From contig NZ_CP084032.1 of assembly GCF_020181655.1 (NCBI RefSeq), positions 434,001 through 498,000 on the forward strand: a stretch of DNA of 64,000 nt. Direction: 5' to 3'. Within the stretch, counting starts at the first letter, position 1. Each line of letters opens with the position of its first letter. The translations under genes and the position numbers were made by a program. This DNA comes from Pectobacterium colocasium (lineage in GTDB: Bacteria; Pseudomonadota; Gammaproteobacteria; Enterobacterales; Enterobacteriaceae). The notes beneath the pieces were generated by a model that saw nothing but the letters and a program-made list of their open reading frames with translations, searched no databases and had not been told where the DNA came from. Below are positions 56,667 through 64,000 of the stretch, one piece after another.

Positions 56667-58010
56667 ATGGCATCGTACAATTTACTACTGCAACAGTTGG
56701 AAAAACTGGTGGCTTCGCCAGACAATTACTATCGGCCCGCGCAGGCTGATGCTCAGGGTTCTGCATCACGCCTGATAGTGCTCACGCGCCACTATAACGG
56801 GCATATTCGGCAGCGTGCGGCGCTGTGTCTGGGGTTTATGGGCGAGGTCTCGGCATTACCCGCGTTGATTGAACGAGTAAACGATTGGGCAGAACCGGTG
56901 CGCCGGGCAGCTAAACAGAGCGTGAGGCTGCTGTTAACGCCGAATAACACCGCGTCTTTTGTCGCCAATTTGCCTGCCATTTTCTGGCTGTTGCAGTGCC
57001 AGCGAGAAGATCATCAGCCGCTGGTGGGTGAGATCGTGAGCTTTCTGGCTGAGGAGGCGCATGCGTCGTCGCTACTGGCGGGGTTGTCTGCGGAAGACAA
57101 AACCGTCGCCAGATTATCACTGGATATTCTGGTTGAACGTAAGTTATTTCCGTTGAAGCAAATCTTTAGCCAGACGATGCGGCATCGCGATCCATTAGTC
57201 AGAGCGAACGCGGCGCGGTATTTGCTGAGTGCTGACAAGGATGTCGATCATGACGTGATGACCATTCTGTTGAAGGACACGTTCGCACTCATCAAGCAGG
57301 TAGCGTTGCAGTATGTGATAGACACGGGGTTTCCTGTGTCTGCGTCGCTGTTGATTGATCTGTTGTTTGATAAGAACGCATTGGTGCGTCAACGAGCCTC
57401 AGCGCTGCTGCGCGAACGAAACGACGATCCGGTTGCGCATTATCTTGTGGCACTGGATCGGGCGAGTACCGTCACAGTGCGAAAAATCACGCTCTGGGGG
57501 CTAGATGAGCATCGCTATGAAGGCATTGTGGCGCTGGCGGAGCGCAATCTGGACGAGCGCTATCCCAGCCTTTATTACAGCGCTCTGCGCATTCTTATTC
57601 TGCGTACGGGTGACGATGCGCGTGAGCAACTGTTGGCCGCTCTACTGCATCCCTCGCTAGCTATTGTGAAGGTCGCGTGTAAGCTGTTTTACCAGCAGAA
57701 AATACCGCTATCGCTGCCGGAACTTCAGCACTGTATGGAAAGTGCATCTTCCAGAGAACACGTTGAGGTGTATTACTTTTTAGCGCACAAGCTCAACAAA
57801 TGGGATTGGCTCGTGTTCCTGCTGGAAAACGTTAAACCAGATAATGTGGCGCTAACGCAGGCTGGCATTGCGTACTGGATACAGCGGTTTAACCGTTCGG
57901 GCATAATGCCGAGTACCCGACAGCAGGCGCGTTTACGGATGTTGTTGGACGAACATCCACACGTCATCTCGCGTGACAGTCCCTATATTGCCTTGTTTTT
58001 GTACGGCTGA
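56667..58010 (+). CDS. HEAT-repeat protein in rtcB operon
   Basis: 447 residues built of helical pairs such as HIRQRAALCLGFMGEVSALP, LVRANAARYLLSADKDVDHD and LVRQRASALLRERNDD, typical of HEAT repeats. It lies 16 bases after rtcB, so it is co-transcribed under RtcR control. In E. coli this place is held by rtcA, which is absent here. Likely a scaffold or RNA/tRNA-binding partner; function inferred only from context. Confidence 0.85.
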   Translation: MASYNLLLQQLEKLVASPDNYYRPAQADAQGSASRLIVLTRHYNGHIRQRAALCLGFMGEVSALPALIERVNDWAEPVRRAAKQSVRLLLTPNNTASFVANLPAIFWLLQCQREDHQPLVGEIVSFLAEEAHASSLLAGLSAEDKTVARLSLDILVERKLFPLKQIFSQTMRHRDPLVRANAARYLLSADKDVDHDVMTILLKDTFALIKQVALQYVIDTGFPVSASLLIDLLFDKNALVRQRASALLRERNDDPVAHYLVALDRASTVTVRKITLWGLDEHRYEGIVALAERNLDERYPSLYYSALRILILRTGDDAREQLLAALLHPSLAIVKVACKLFYQQKIPLSLPELQHCMESASSREHVEVYYFLAHKLNKWDWLVFLLENVKPDNVALTQAGIAYWIQRFNRSGIMPSTRQQARLRMLLDEHPHVISRDSPYIALFLYG

Positions 58011-58089
58011 TTTTCGTATGAAAAAAGTACAGGAAAAAGTGGAGAGGATCGCGTAAATTGACAACACAATTGACACCACGGGGGCGGAA

Positions 58090-58374
58090 ATGAGTACCAT
58101 CCATTTCAGAATCGATGCAGAAACCAAGCAACTCGCGATGCAGGCTGCTGATCGTCATCAAGTGAGCCTGACGGAGTTGATGCGACAGCGTGCAGAGGAA
58201 TTGGCAGAAGAAGAGCGTCAGTATCAGCGCAACGCAGGTGATGAATGGCTTGAAGCGCAGATTCAGGAGGCGTTTTCGCGGTATGATGCGGGTGAAGGTG
58301 AGCTCGTCAGTAATGAGGACGCCAGCCAGAGAATGGAGGCATTGAAAGCGCGAGCGGCGCGGGGTGAGCTGTGA
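58090..58374 (+). CDS. RelB/RHH-type antitoxin
   Basis: 94 residues: STIHFRIDAETKQLAMQAAD plus HQVSLTELMRQRAEELAEEE, a ribbon-helix-helix N-terminus with an acidic C-terminal tail. It overlaps the toxin start by four bases. Confidence 0.8.
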   Translation: MSTIHFRIDAETKQLAMQAADRHQVSLTELMRQRAEELAEEERQYQRNAGDEWLEAQIQEAFSRYDAGEGELVSNEDASQRMEALKARAARGEL

Positions 58375-58676
58375 TATTTAAGGTCCGGTGGGAGAAGCAG
58401 GCACTGGCAGATCGCGAAGGAATATACCGCTATCTGTATAAAGAGGCGGGGTTGGATGTTGCGAATGCGGTGGATGAAAAATTTATCTCATCGGTATCGT
58501 TGCTCGAAGCCACGCCAGAAGCCGGTCTTGATATCGGAAAATCGGGGGAACGGCGAAAATTGGTCCTGACGCGATTCCCCTTCATCATTATTTATGCACT
58601 CAAGCGAGAGATAAACGAAGTGCATATCCTGCGTATATTACATACCTCCCGCAAGCTATCGGCATCTTACCGATAA
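58371..58676 (+). CDS. RelE/ParE-family toxin
   Basis: 101 residues from GTG 58371: IFKVRWEKQALADREGIYRY, PEAGLDIGKSGERRKLVL and HILRILHTSRKL. The H-x-x-R-I-L-H pattern is typical of ParE/RelE toxins. Second gene of the module. Confidence 0.88.
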   Translation: MIFKVRWEKQALADREGIYRYLYKEAGLDVANAVDEKFISSVSLLEATPEAGLDIGKSGERRKLVLTRFPFIIIYALKREINEVHILRILHTSRKLSASYR

Positions 58677-58684
58677 CCTCTTTA

Positions 58685-58778
58685 CCCCAAAAAATACGCT
58701 CGTGACGATACGCCATCTTCGCCAGATCGGGTGGGTAGGCATCTGGCAGATGGATTTGTTTGCCTTCATACTGTGCAA
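58685..58778 (+). repeat. ~95 bp direct repeat, copy 1
   Basis: Matches 59941-60035 with about ten differences. On the minus strand both encode YEGKQIHLPDAYPPDLA. The two copies bracket the S66 peptidase gene. Confidence 0.85.
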
Positions 58779-58810
58779 CGTCGTTGCTATGACGATGCCC
58801 ATCTTTTCAC

Positions 58811-59848
58811 TTACAGTAACTGAGTGATAGAGCCGCTATTTTCAGTGAATACTACGTCCGCTTTTGCACCGTTGACGAGTGACATTTGAGGGGGAATATG
58901 GCCAATGTCCACATCATACAGCACAGGAATAGTGAGATCCCCGAGAGCAGAACGTAAAGCGTCTAAATAATGTTGTTGTGTGGGGTCACTTACGTCGGGT
59001 GCTGCACTTCTGCCTATCAGAACACCTTTCAAGTCATTGAACCAACCCTGTAAGCGTAAACTAAATAATGCTCGCGTTAGCTCACAGGGGTTCATTTCCA
59101 CGTTTTCAAAATACAGAATGACCCCTTCGTCGTGATGCTGTGCCCTAAACAAAGATAGGTTACCGAATGGGGTACCCGCTAACCTTGATATGATGTCCAG
59201 GCATCCACCAATCAGGCGTCCCTGAAAATGGGCAGAAGAAGTGGTGCCATCAAGGTGCTTCCACCTTGTCTTTTGCGTCAGATTAAAACCTGCATCGGCT
59301 GTGGTAACCCATTGATTTTCATCAATTTGAAACGCAGTTGATGCGTATTGTTTAACTACTGTTCCCCGGTCGCTCTCCAAAATATCCCATATGGCTTGTG
59401 TGGTGAGATCTAACTCTTTGGCACCAAGATCCATGAGATTAGGTCCATGTACCGTTGACCAACTAGAAAGTGTAGTCAATGGGAAATGAAATGTACTGAG
59501 ATCTGAAAAGCCAACAAACCATTTAGGCTCGGTTTTCGCTAACAGATTGAAATCTAAGAGATCAAGTAATTCGATGGCCAGATCACCTCCCCATGGTGGC
59601 ATAACAGCCTTGACTTCTGGGTCGGTTAGATAACACATCAGCTCCTTCGCCCGTGATGTTTTACTGGCACTTTTATTTTTATGCTGGGTGCGTAAGCACT
59701 CCCCTTCACGGACTCTAAATCCTTTTTCCTTCAGGTTTTTTATGGCAAGTTCCAGTCGAGGATGCAAATGCTGAGGGACCCCAGATGATGGCGCAGTTAT
59801 AGCAATCAGATCTCCTGGAACCAGTTTGGGTGGGAAGCGGATACGCAT
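58811..59848 (-). CDS. S66-family peptidase (LD-carboxypeptidase/MccF-like)
   Basis: 345 residues. N-terminal PGDLIAITAPSSG, nucleophile Ser in VGFSDLST, then the Glu in YFENVEMNP and His in VDIGHIPPQ: the Ser-Glu-His set of S66 enzymes. These cleave L,D-bonds in murein tetrapeptides (LdcA) or detoxify microcin C-type compounds (MccF). Which of the two cannot be decided by reading. No signal peptide, so cytoplasmic. Confidence 0.88.
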   Translation of the reverse strand: MRIRFPPKLVPGDLIAITAPSSGVPQHLHPRLELAIKNLKEKGFRVREGECLRTQHKNKSASKTSRAKELMCYLTDPEVKAVMPPWGGDLAIELLDLLDFNLLAKTEPKWFVGFSDLSTFHFPLTTLSSWSTVHGPNLMDLGAKELDLTTQAIWDILESDRGTVVKQYASTAFQIDENQWVTTADAGFNLTQKTRWKHLDGTTSSAHFQGRLIGGCLDIISRLAGTPFGNLSLFRAQHHDEGVILYFENVEMNPCELTRALFSLRLQGWFNDLKGVLIGRSAAPDVSDPTQQHYLDALRSALGDLTIPVLYDVDIGHIPPQMSLVNGAKADVVFTENSGSITQLL

Positions 59849-59900
59849 GTATTTAAATCCTTATTTTCAAAGCAATTCATAGTCCATAAATTAAACTTAA

Positions 59901-60140
59901 CTACCCGATTTCGTTAGTAATATAGCGTATTGACCCCCTGCCCCAAAAAATATGCTCACGACGATACGTCATCTGTGCCAGATCGGGTGGGTAGGCGTCT
60001 GGCAGATGGATTTGTTTGCCTTCATACTGAGCAAAGTTAACATCGCTGGTGGTGCTTTTCAGCTTTTTGATTCGTGGAGAAAGCAGCATTTCCAGCGAAT
60101 CATTGAAGCTGATGAGTACCCATATCAAAGGCTTTGTCAT
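59901..60140 (-). pseudogene. Fragment of an unknown gene next to repeat copy 2
   Basis: 79-codon frame (MTKPLIWVLISFNDSLEMLL) containing the repeat segment QIHLPDAYPPDLAQMTYRR. The same segment recurs without its N-terminus at 58685-58778. Family not recognised; probably the broken 3' part of a gene interrupted when the S66 gene entered. Confidence 0.45.
59941..60035 (+). repeat. ~95 bp direct repeat, copy 2
   Basis: Partner of 58685-58778. From 60141 to 60288 I see no gene. Confidence 0.85.
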
Positions 60141-60288
60141 GCTGGTTGGGCAAGCAAAGGCCGTTGCTGGGATTGAGGAGATGTTCTGCCTCTGTTTTCC
60201 ACGGGCGATGTGGCTGGCGGCCAGCAGCGCGTTTCACCTGCGCGAGGCATTCACCGCCGTGATAGCCATGAATTTCGCTCTCGTTTCC

Positions 60289-62262
60289 CTACCTTGATAA
60301 CCGCGCTTGCGGTAAAGGTTGTTGTAACGTTTGTTGTAACGTCTGCTGTGGTGCGTTGTCGTCAACCTTGAAGCGGCTGACCAGCGATTCCATTTCAATC
60401 GCCTGCTCATCCAGCAGTTGGCTGGCAACGGAAGCCTGAGAAACCAGCGTCGCATTCTGCTGCGTGACCATCTCCAGTTGGCTGAGCGCTTCGTTAATTT
60501 GTGCGATACCCAGTGACTGTTCATCGGCGGCGACGGCGATTTCATTCACCAGATCGCGCACTTTACGCGTGCCGACGACGATATCGTTAATCCCCCGGTT
60601 CGATTGGTTCACCAGTTTTGTTCCTTCGCTGACGCTGGCAATACTGTCGGCGATGAGCGCGCGGATTTTGCCTGCTTCATCTGCACTGCGTTGTGACAGT
60701 TGACGAACTTCCGCCGCAACGACGGAGAACCCACGGCCATGTTGGCCTGCTCGCGCGGCCTCGACCGCTGCGTTCAGCGCCAGCAGGTTGGTCTGAAAGG
60801 CAATGGCATCAATGGCGGTAACGACGGCGTTCACGCGCTGGCTGGCGTCCTGAATTTTTTCCATCGCGCCGCTGGCAGATTCGGTAATGGTTCCGACGCG
60901 GCGAGCCTGATCGTCCACCTCTGTCGTTAACTGACGCGCTTGTCCGGCAAAGTCAGCGGTTTGTTTTACCGTAACGGTAATCTCTTCCATGCTGCTGGCG
61001 GTTTGCACCAGCGATGCGGACTGCTCTTCCGTGCGCTGCGCCAGATCCTGATTACCGTTAGCGATCTCGCTACTGGCACGTCCGATGGTCTGCGAGCTGT
61101 GCTTAATACTCACCACCATATCGGCGATGTTTTCCAACGAGGCGTTATACGCCTGATTCAGTTGAGAAAGCTCGTCGTTGCCCGGCACGCGTAGACGGCG
61201 TGTAAGATCCCCACCCATTTCACGAATGGTGGTCAGCGTTTGCTGAAGTTGTTCGTTGATGCTGCGCATAATCATGGAGGCAAGACCGAGCGCCATGAGC
61301 AGAGAAATCAGCGCACCAGCTAGATAACTAATCCAGGAGCGGCGGGCATCGGCGGCTAAGGCATTAACCTGAGTAGTAAGGTCTTGGGTGGCGAGCTGCT
61401 CAACTTTTTTCAGTTCATCGATTTTTACCGTTTGCTGATTAAACCACTGGCCGGCATCAATGCCAAAGTTGCCGCCGGGGGAGGCTAACGCCTTGTTGCG
61501 CATCTGGAGCGCGTTCTGGGCAGCAGGGTTGTTGAGAGCCTGTTCAAAAGCGCTGCGTAGGTCGGCATTGGCGAACATGTTATAGGCGGTGGTGTAGGCA
61601 TCTCCCCGGCCGACCATTTGGTTCAGTCGCTCGAACATACCCGCGGCAAAGCTGTTAGCGGAAAAGGTGTTGGAGAGCACGGCGCGTTCGAGCCCTGCCT
61701 GCTCTTTCACATTCAGCAGGTTGTAATAGGCCGCCAGGCGCTGTGCAATGCCGCCGTCGCTGACCAGATGTGTCATATCCCCGACAATATTCAGCAGATA
61801 GCCGACGGACTCGGAATAGTAGCCGAGCGCCTGAGTGACAGAGATCGACATGCTGTCGATATTGCGACGAAACTCGCCAAGCTGCTGCATTTTCTGCGCA
61901 ATTTTACCGATCTCTCCACTTACATCATGACCGAGTTCGTTGTCGCTGAGATTCGTGGCCGTTTGTTGAAATTGCTGCTGTGCCCTGTCGGTGTCCTGCC
62001 GCTGTGTGGCGAGCTCTGAGCCGAATTTTTTCCCCTGACTACCAAAATAACCTGCGCTCAAGCCGCGTTCACGCTGTAGCTGGTGGGCGAACTCGCCTGC
62101 ATCGCGTGCCAGCGTAATGAGTTTCCCCATCCGGATCATTTCATTTTCGGTGCTGCGGCGTTCCATCACGCCGGAAAAGCTGAACCACAGCAGGGCAAGG
62201 ATAGGAGGAAGAAGGGCAAGAATGAACTTACTACGGATCGAGATGTGATGAAGGGATTTCAT
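60289..62262 (-). CDS. Methyl-accepting chemotaxis protein with NIT sensor
   Basis: 657 residues. TM1 at ~12-30, a long periplasmic helical sensor with the NIT-type pattern [22 protein letters not shown]2 at ~312-332, HAMP, then the signalling domain. Hairpin tip: [20 protein letters not shown] and [23 protein letters not shown] domains are associated with nitrate/nitrite sensing, so the ligand may be nitrate. A glutamine-rich C-terminal tail ([12 protein letters not shown]) lacks the usual receptor pentapeptide. Confidence 0.95.
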   Translation of the reverse strand: MKSLHHISIRSKFILALLPPILALLWFSFSGVMERRSTENEMIRMGKLITLARDAGEFAHQLQRERGLSAGYFGSQGKKFGSELATQRQDTDRAQQQFQQTATNLSDNELGHDVSGEIGKIAQKMQQLGEFRRNIDSMSISVTQALGYYSESVGYLLNIVGDMTHLVSDGGIAQRLAAYYNLLNVKEQAGLERAVLSNTFSANSFAAGMFERLNQMVGRGDAYTTAYNMFANADLRSAFEQALNNPAAQNALQMRNKALASPGGNFGIDAGQWFNQQTVKIDELKKVEQLATQDLTTQVNALAADARRSWISYLAGALISLLMALGLASMIMRSINEQLQQTLTTIREMGGDLTRRLRVPGNDELSQLNQAYNASLENIADMVVSIKHSSQTIGRASSEIANGNQDLAQRTEEQSASLVQTASSMEEITVTVKQTADFAGQARQLTTEVDDQARRVGTITESASGAMEKIQDASQRVNAVVTAIDAIAFQTNLLALNAAVEAARAGQHGRGFSVVAAEVRQLSQRSADEAGKIRALIADSIASVSEGTKLVNQSNRGINDIVVGTRKVRDLVNEIAVAADEQSLGIAQINEALSQLEMVTQQNATLVSQASVASQLLDEQAIEMESLVSRFKVDDNAPQQTLQQTLQQPLPQARLSR

Positions 62263-62636
62263 AGGTGTGCTCCATAACCTGCAAGTCGTCCGTTCCTGAC
62301 ATGTGCAGTGTGCAAAAGTAGACAGGGGTTTATTTTAGTTTCGGCGATATGAAGCAATGATTTAGCATTGATGAGATGTCATCCATAAAAAAAGTGTGTC
62401 TACTCTGGTTGGACTTCTTTCACAAGAAGATTTCACTATTAGGCTATGGTACTACCTCGTTATCTAACTCTTTAATAACTCAATATGGGTATTTGCGTGA
62501 CGAATACAGGATGTGGCGAGCGGTGACTGAGCGATTTTGATTGGATCTGAATGCGAGCGGAGTAACGGATAACCGAAAGGTTAATGCGGCATAGCCCCAA
62601 AGAATCAGGGCTACGCGCATGCAGATAGAAAAACTA

Positions 62637-64000
62637 TCAGGGGTGAGCTGACATTGAAGGAGTACTTTCTCCATTGCTGTTGGTGGCCACGATCCGGTAA
62701 TAGTAACGACCAGACGCGCCGCCAGAGCGATCGCTATAGCTGTTATCCGTGACGGTGGCAATTGCCTTATAAGTCCCGTTCTCGCTGGTGGATCGCATCA
62801 CTTTATAGTTCTGGCTGCCTGATGATGGTGTCCAGAATAATGCGTTTACACCGTTGGTATTCTGTGACCCCAGATGCAGTGGCGTGCTGGGTACGGCCTT
62901 GGCATCACGGGTGTCATTCAGGTAGAGCACAACGGTAGAGCGTGGATCGACGGTCACGTTACCGGACAGCGTTCGCTGTGATACCAGATCTTCCGCGCCC
63001 TTAAAGCCGACTGGTGTTTTCAGGGCGTAGCGGTTGTCGGCGCTGGCATTAATACCAATGAGATAGTGGCCGAAACGTGCGGCATAGAAATCGGCCTTGC
63101 CTCGGAAAGGTTCATCGTTGGATGCCTCTTCAGGTTTAATGCCGAGCGGCAGGATTTCACCAGCATAGGCGTTAGTCGGCGGATTGGGAGGCGTATAGGG
63201 TGTTTTCTCCGGCATGTCGATGCGGTTAGGGCGTGTATAGCTCGCCGTTGAACGAAAGATCGGGGTGGTTTCCAGTACACCATACTGATCATAGCCCGGA
63301 GTGCTGAAATGGAAACGCGCCAGCCCGTTGATGCCGGTTCCTGCTTTGGCCTGCCAATATGTCGTCAGCCACAGGCGCTCATTACCTTTTTTGACGGCTA
63401 CGATGGCGTTCTCTTCGTCCGCCCAGGCAAAATCCGGCTGGCCTTCGCTCATTGGCAGACGCGCACCACTGTTGCTTGCGGCTTTGATCGTCTGATAATC
63501 GGCAAAAACATCCAGCGCTTCAAAGGCAGACTCTGCGCCGTCTAGGTTGGCAAAGAACTGATTGTCCTCCAGCATCTGTTTAGCATACCCAATCAGTGTT
63601 GCATCTTTGCTGGCAGCAGCAACGCGCAGTCCTTTGGCGCGTTCATTGGTATTGAGGGTATCGACGTAAGCGAGATAGCCCGCGAAATTACCGTCACTCT
63701 CGTGTGCGCCGCGCCAGGCTAGCAGGCCGATGGCTTCCACCGAACGGTAATTGGCGCCGTTACTTATTTCAATCGCTGGGCGACGGAAAGGCGCACGCGC
63801 ATTAGCCATTTTGATCATCTGTTTACGAAAATCTTCATTGCCTGTCACGCGATAATACTCGGCAAGGTACGATTGAACTTCACCATAGCCTGCACCGAGA
63901 TAGCCCCATTCGCGCGTCTGACCTTTGTTGGTCACCTGATAATAATGGCTTCCGTATGGTTTTTGTCCGCCTTCTTCCGGTCCGTTAAGATCATTCCCTG
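62637..64000 (-). CDS. Secreted protein with fibronectin type III domain, 5' end missing
   Basis: At least 454 residues; the frame stays open to the window edge. C-terminal ~90 residues are a fibronectin type III domain (YKVMRSTSENGTYKAIATV and SGRYYYRIVATNSNGEST). The upstream part has a helical region (SYLAEYYRVTGNEDFRKQM) then a beta-rich part with many Tyr/Trp, an arrangement seen in several polysaccharide lyases (helical toroid plus beta sheets). I do not recognise the family. A plant-polymer-degrading enzyme is a guess that fits the presumed host. 62263-62636 carries no other gene. Confidence 0.6.
   Translation of the reverse strand, partial: GNDLNGPEEGGQKPYGSHYYQVTNKGQTREWGYLGAGYGEVQSYLAEYYRVTGNEDFRKQMIKMANARAPFRRPAIEISNGANYRSVEAIGLLAWRGAHESDGNFAGYLAYVDTLNTNERAKGLRVAAASKDATLIGYAKQMLEDNQFFANLDGAESAFEALDVFADYQTIKAASNSGARLPMSEGQPDFAWADEENAIVAVKKGNERLWLTTYWQAKAGTGINGLARFHFSTPGYDQYGVLETTPIFRSTASYTRPNRIDMPEKTPYTPPNPPTNAYAGEILPLGIKPEEASNDEPFRGKADFYAARFGHYLIGINASADNRYALKTPVGFKGAEDLVSQRTLSGNVTVDPRSTVVLYLNDTRDAKAVPSTPLHLGSQNTNGVNALFWTPSSGSQNYKVMRSTSENGTYKAIATVTDNSYSDRSGGASGRYYYRIVATNSNGESTPSMSAHP

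Overview
The window looks like a chromosomal segment of a soft-rot enterobacterium (Pectobacterium or a close relative). The housekeeping proteins valS, holC, pepA, lptF, lptG, roxA, aspA and rtcB are typical of Enterobacterales. The genus is inferred from gene content and style, not from a search.

Layout. (1) 1-5060: the 3' end of a contact-dependent inhibition (CDI) locus, with tandem orphan CdiA-CT/immunity modules joined at VENN motifs and a ~1.03 kb direct repeat that also carries antisense SymE-like fragments. (2) 5311-13600: core genes yetF-like, valS, holC, pepA, lptF and lptG. (3) 13803-38859: the tRNA-Leu(CAA) gene leuX followed by two tandem integrated elements bounded by three copies of the tRNA 3' end. 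Element 1 (about 12.7 kb) is a P4-like satellite: intact integrase, cargo, Ogr/Delta-type activator, Sid-like protein, ori, AlpA, C4/CI-type antisense RNA region, alpha-like primase-helicase and paired crr-like repeats that enclose a RelBE/StbDE-type module. Its cargo is an ATPase plus TOPRIM-like gene pair whose ATPase is split by an IS630-family element; removing the IS and one TA copy restores a 518-codon frame. Element 2 (about 12.3 kb) has a decayed integrase, hipBA, a zinc finger/TOPRIM/RecA-like replication protein with a C-rich iteron region, a second C4-type region, AlpA, another tyrosine recombinase, a broken HigBA-like pair, and an FRG-domain gene next to an OLD-family ATPase/nuclease gene. 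(4) 39300-51006: LysE-type exporter, a relic of another element, GNAT, roxA, secreted lipase-like hydrolase, a TolC/HlyD/two-permease export operon, aspA and a LysR regulator. (5) 51300-58700: a structured GC-rich element, a third C4-type RNA region, several toxin-antitoxin modules and the rtcR-rtcB RNA repair locus with a HEAT-repeat gene. (6) 58700-64000: an S66 peptidase between ~95 bp direct repeats, a NIT-domain chemoreceptor and a partial secreted protein with a fibronectin type III domain.

The strongest leads for new biology are: the three C4/CI-like antisense RNA loci whose recognition segments differ in step with their adjacent targets; the ATPase/TOPRIM-like pair silenced by an IS; the FRG plus OLD pair; the CDI module array with embedded symE fragments; and the unexplained hairpin-rich stretch upstream of the HigBA relic. 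All assignments come from reading the sequence and remembered family features; no database search was run.
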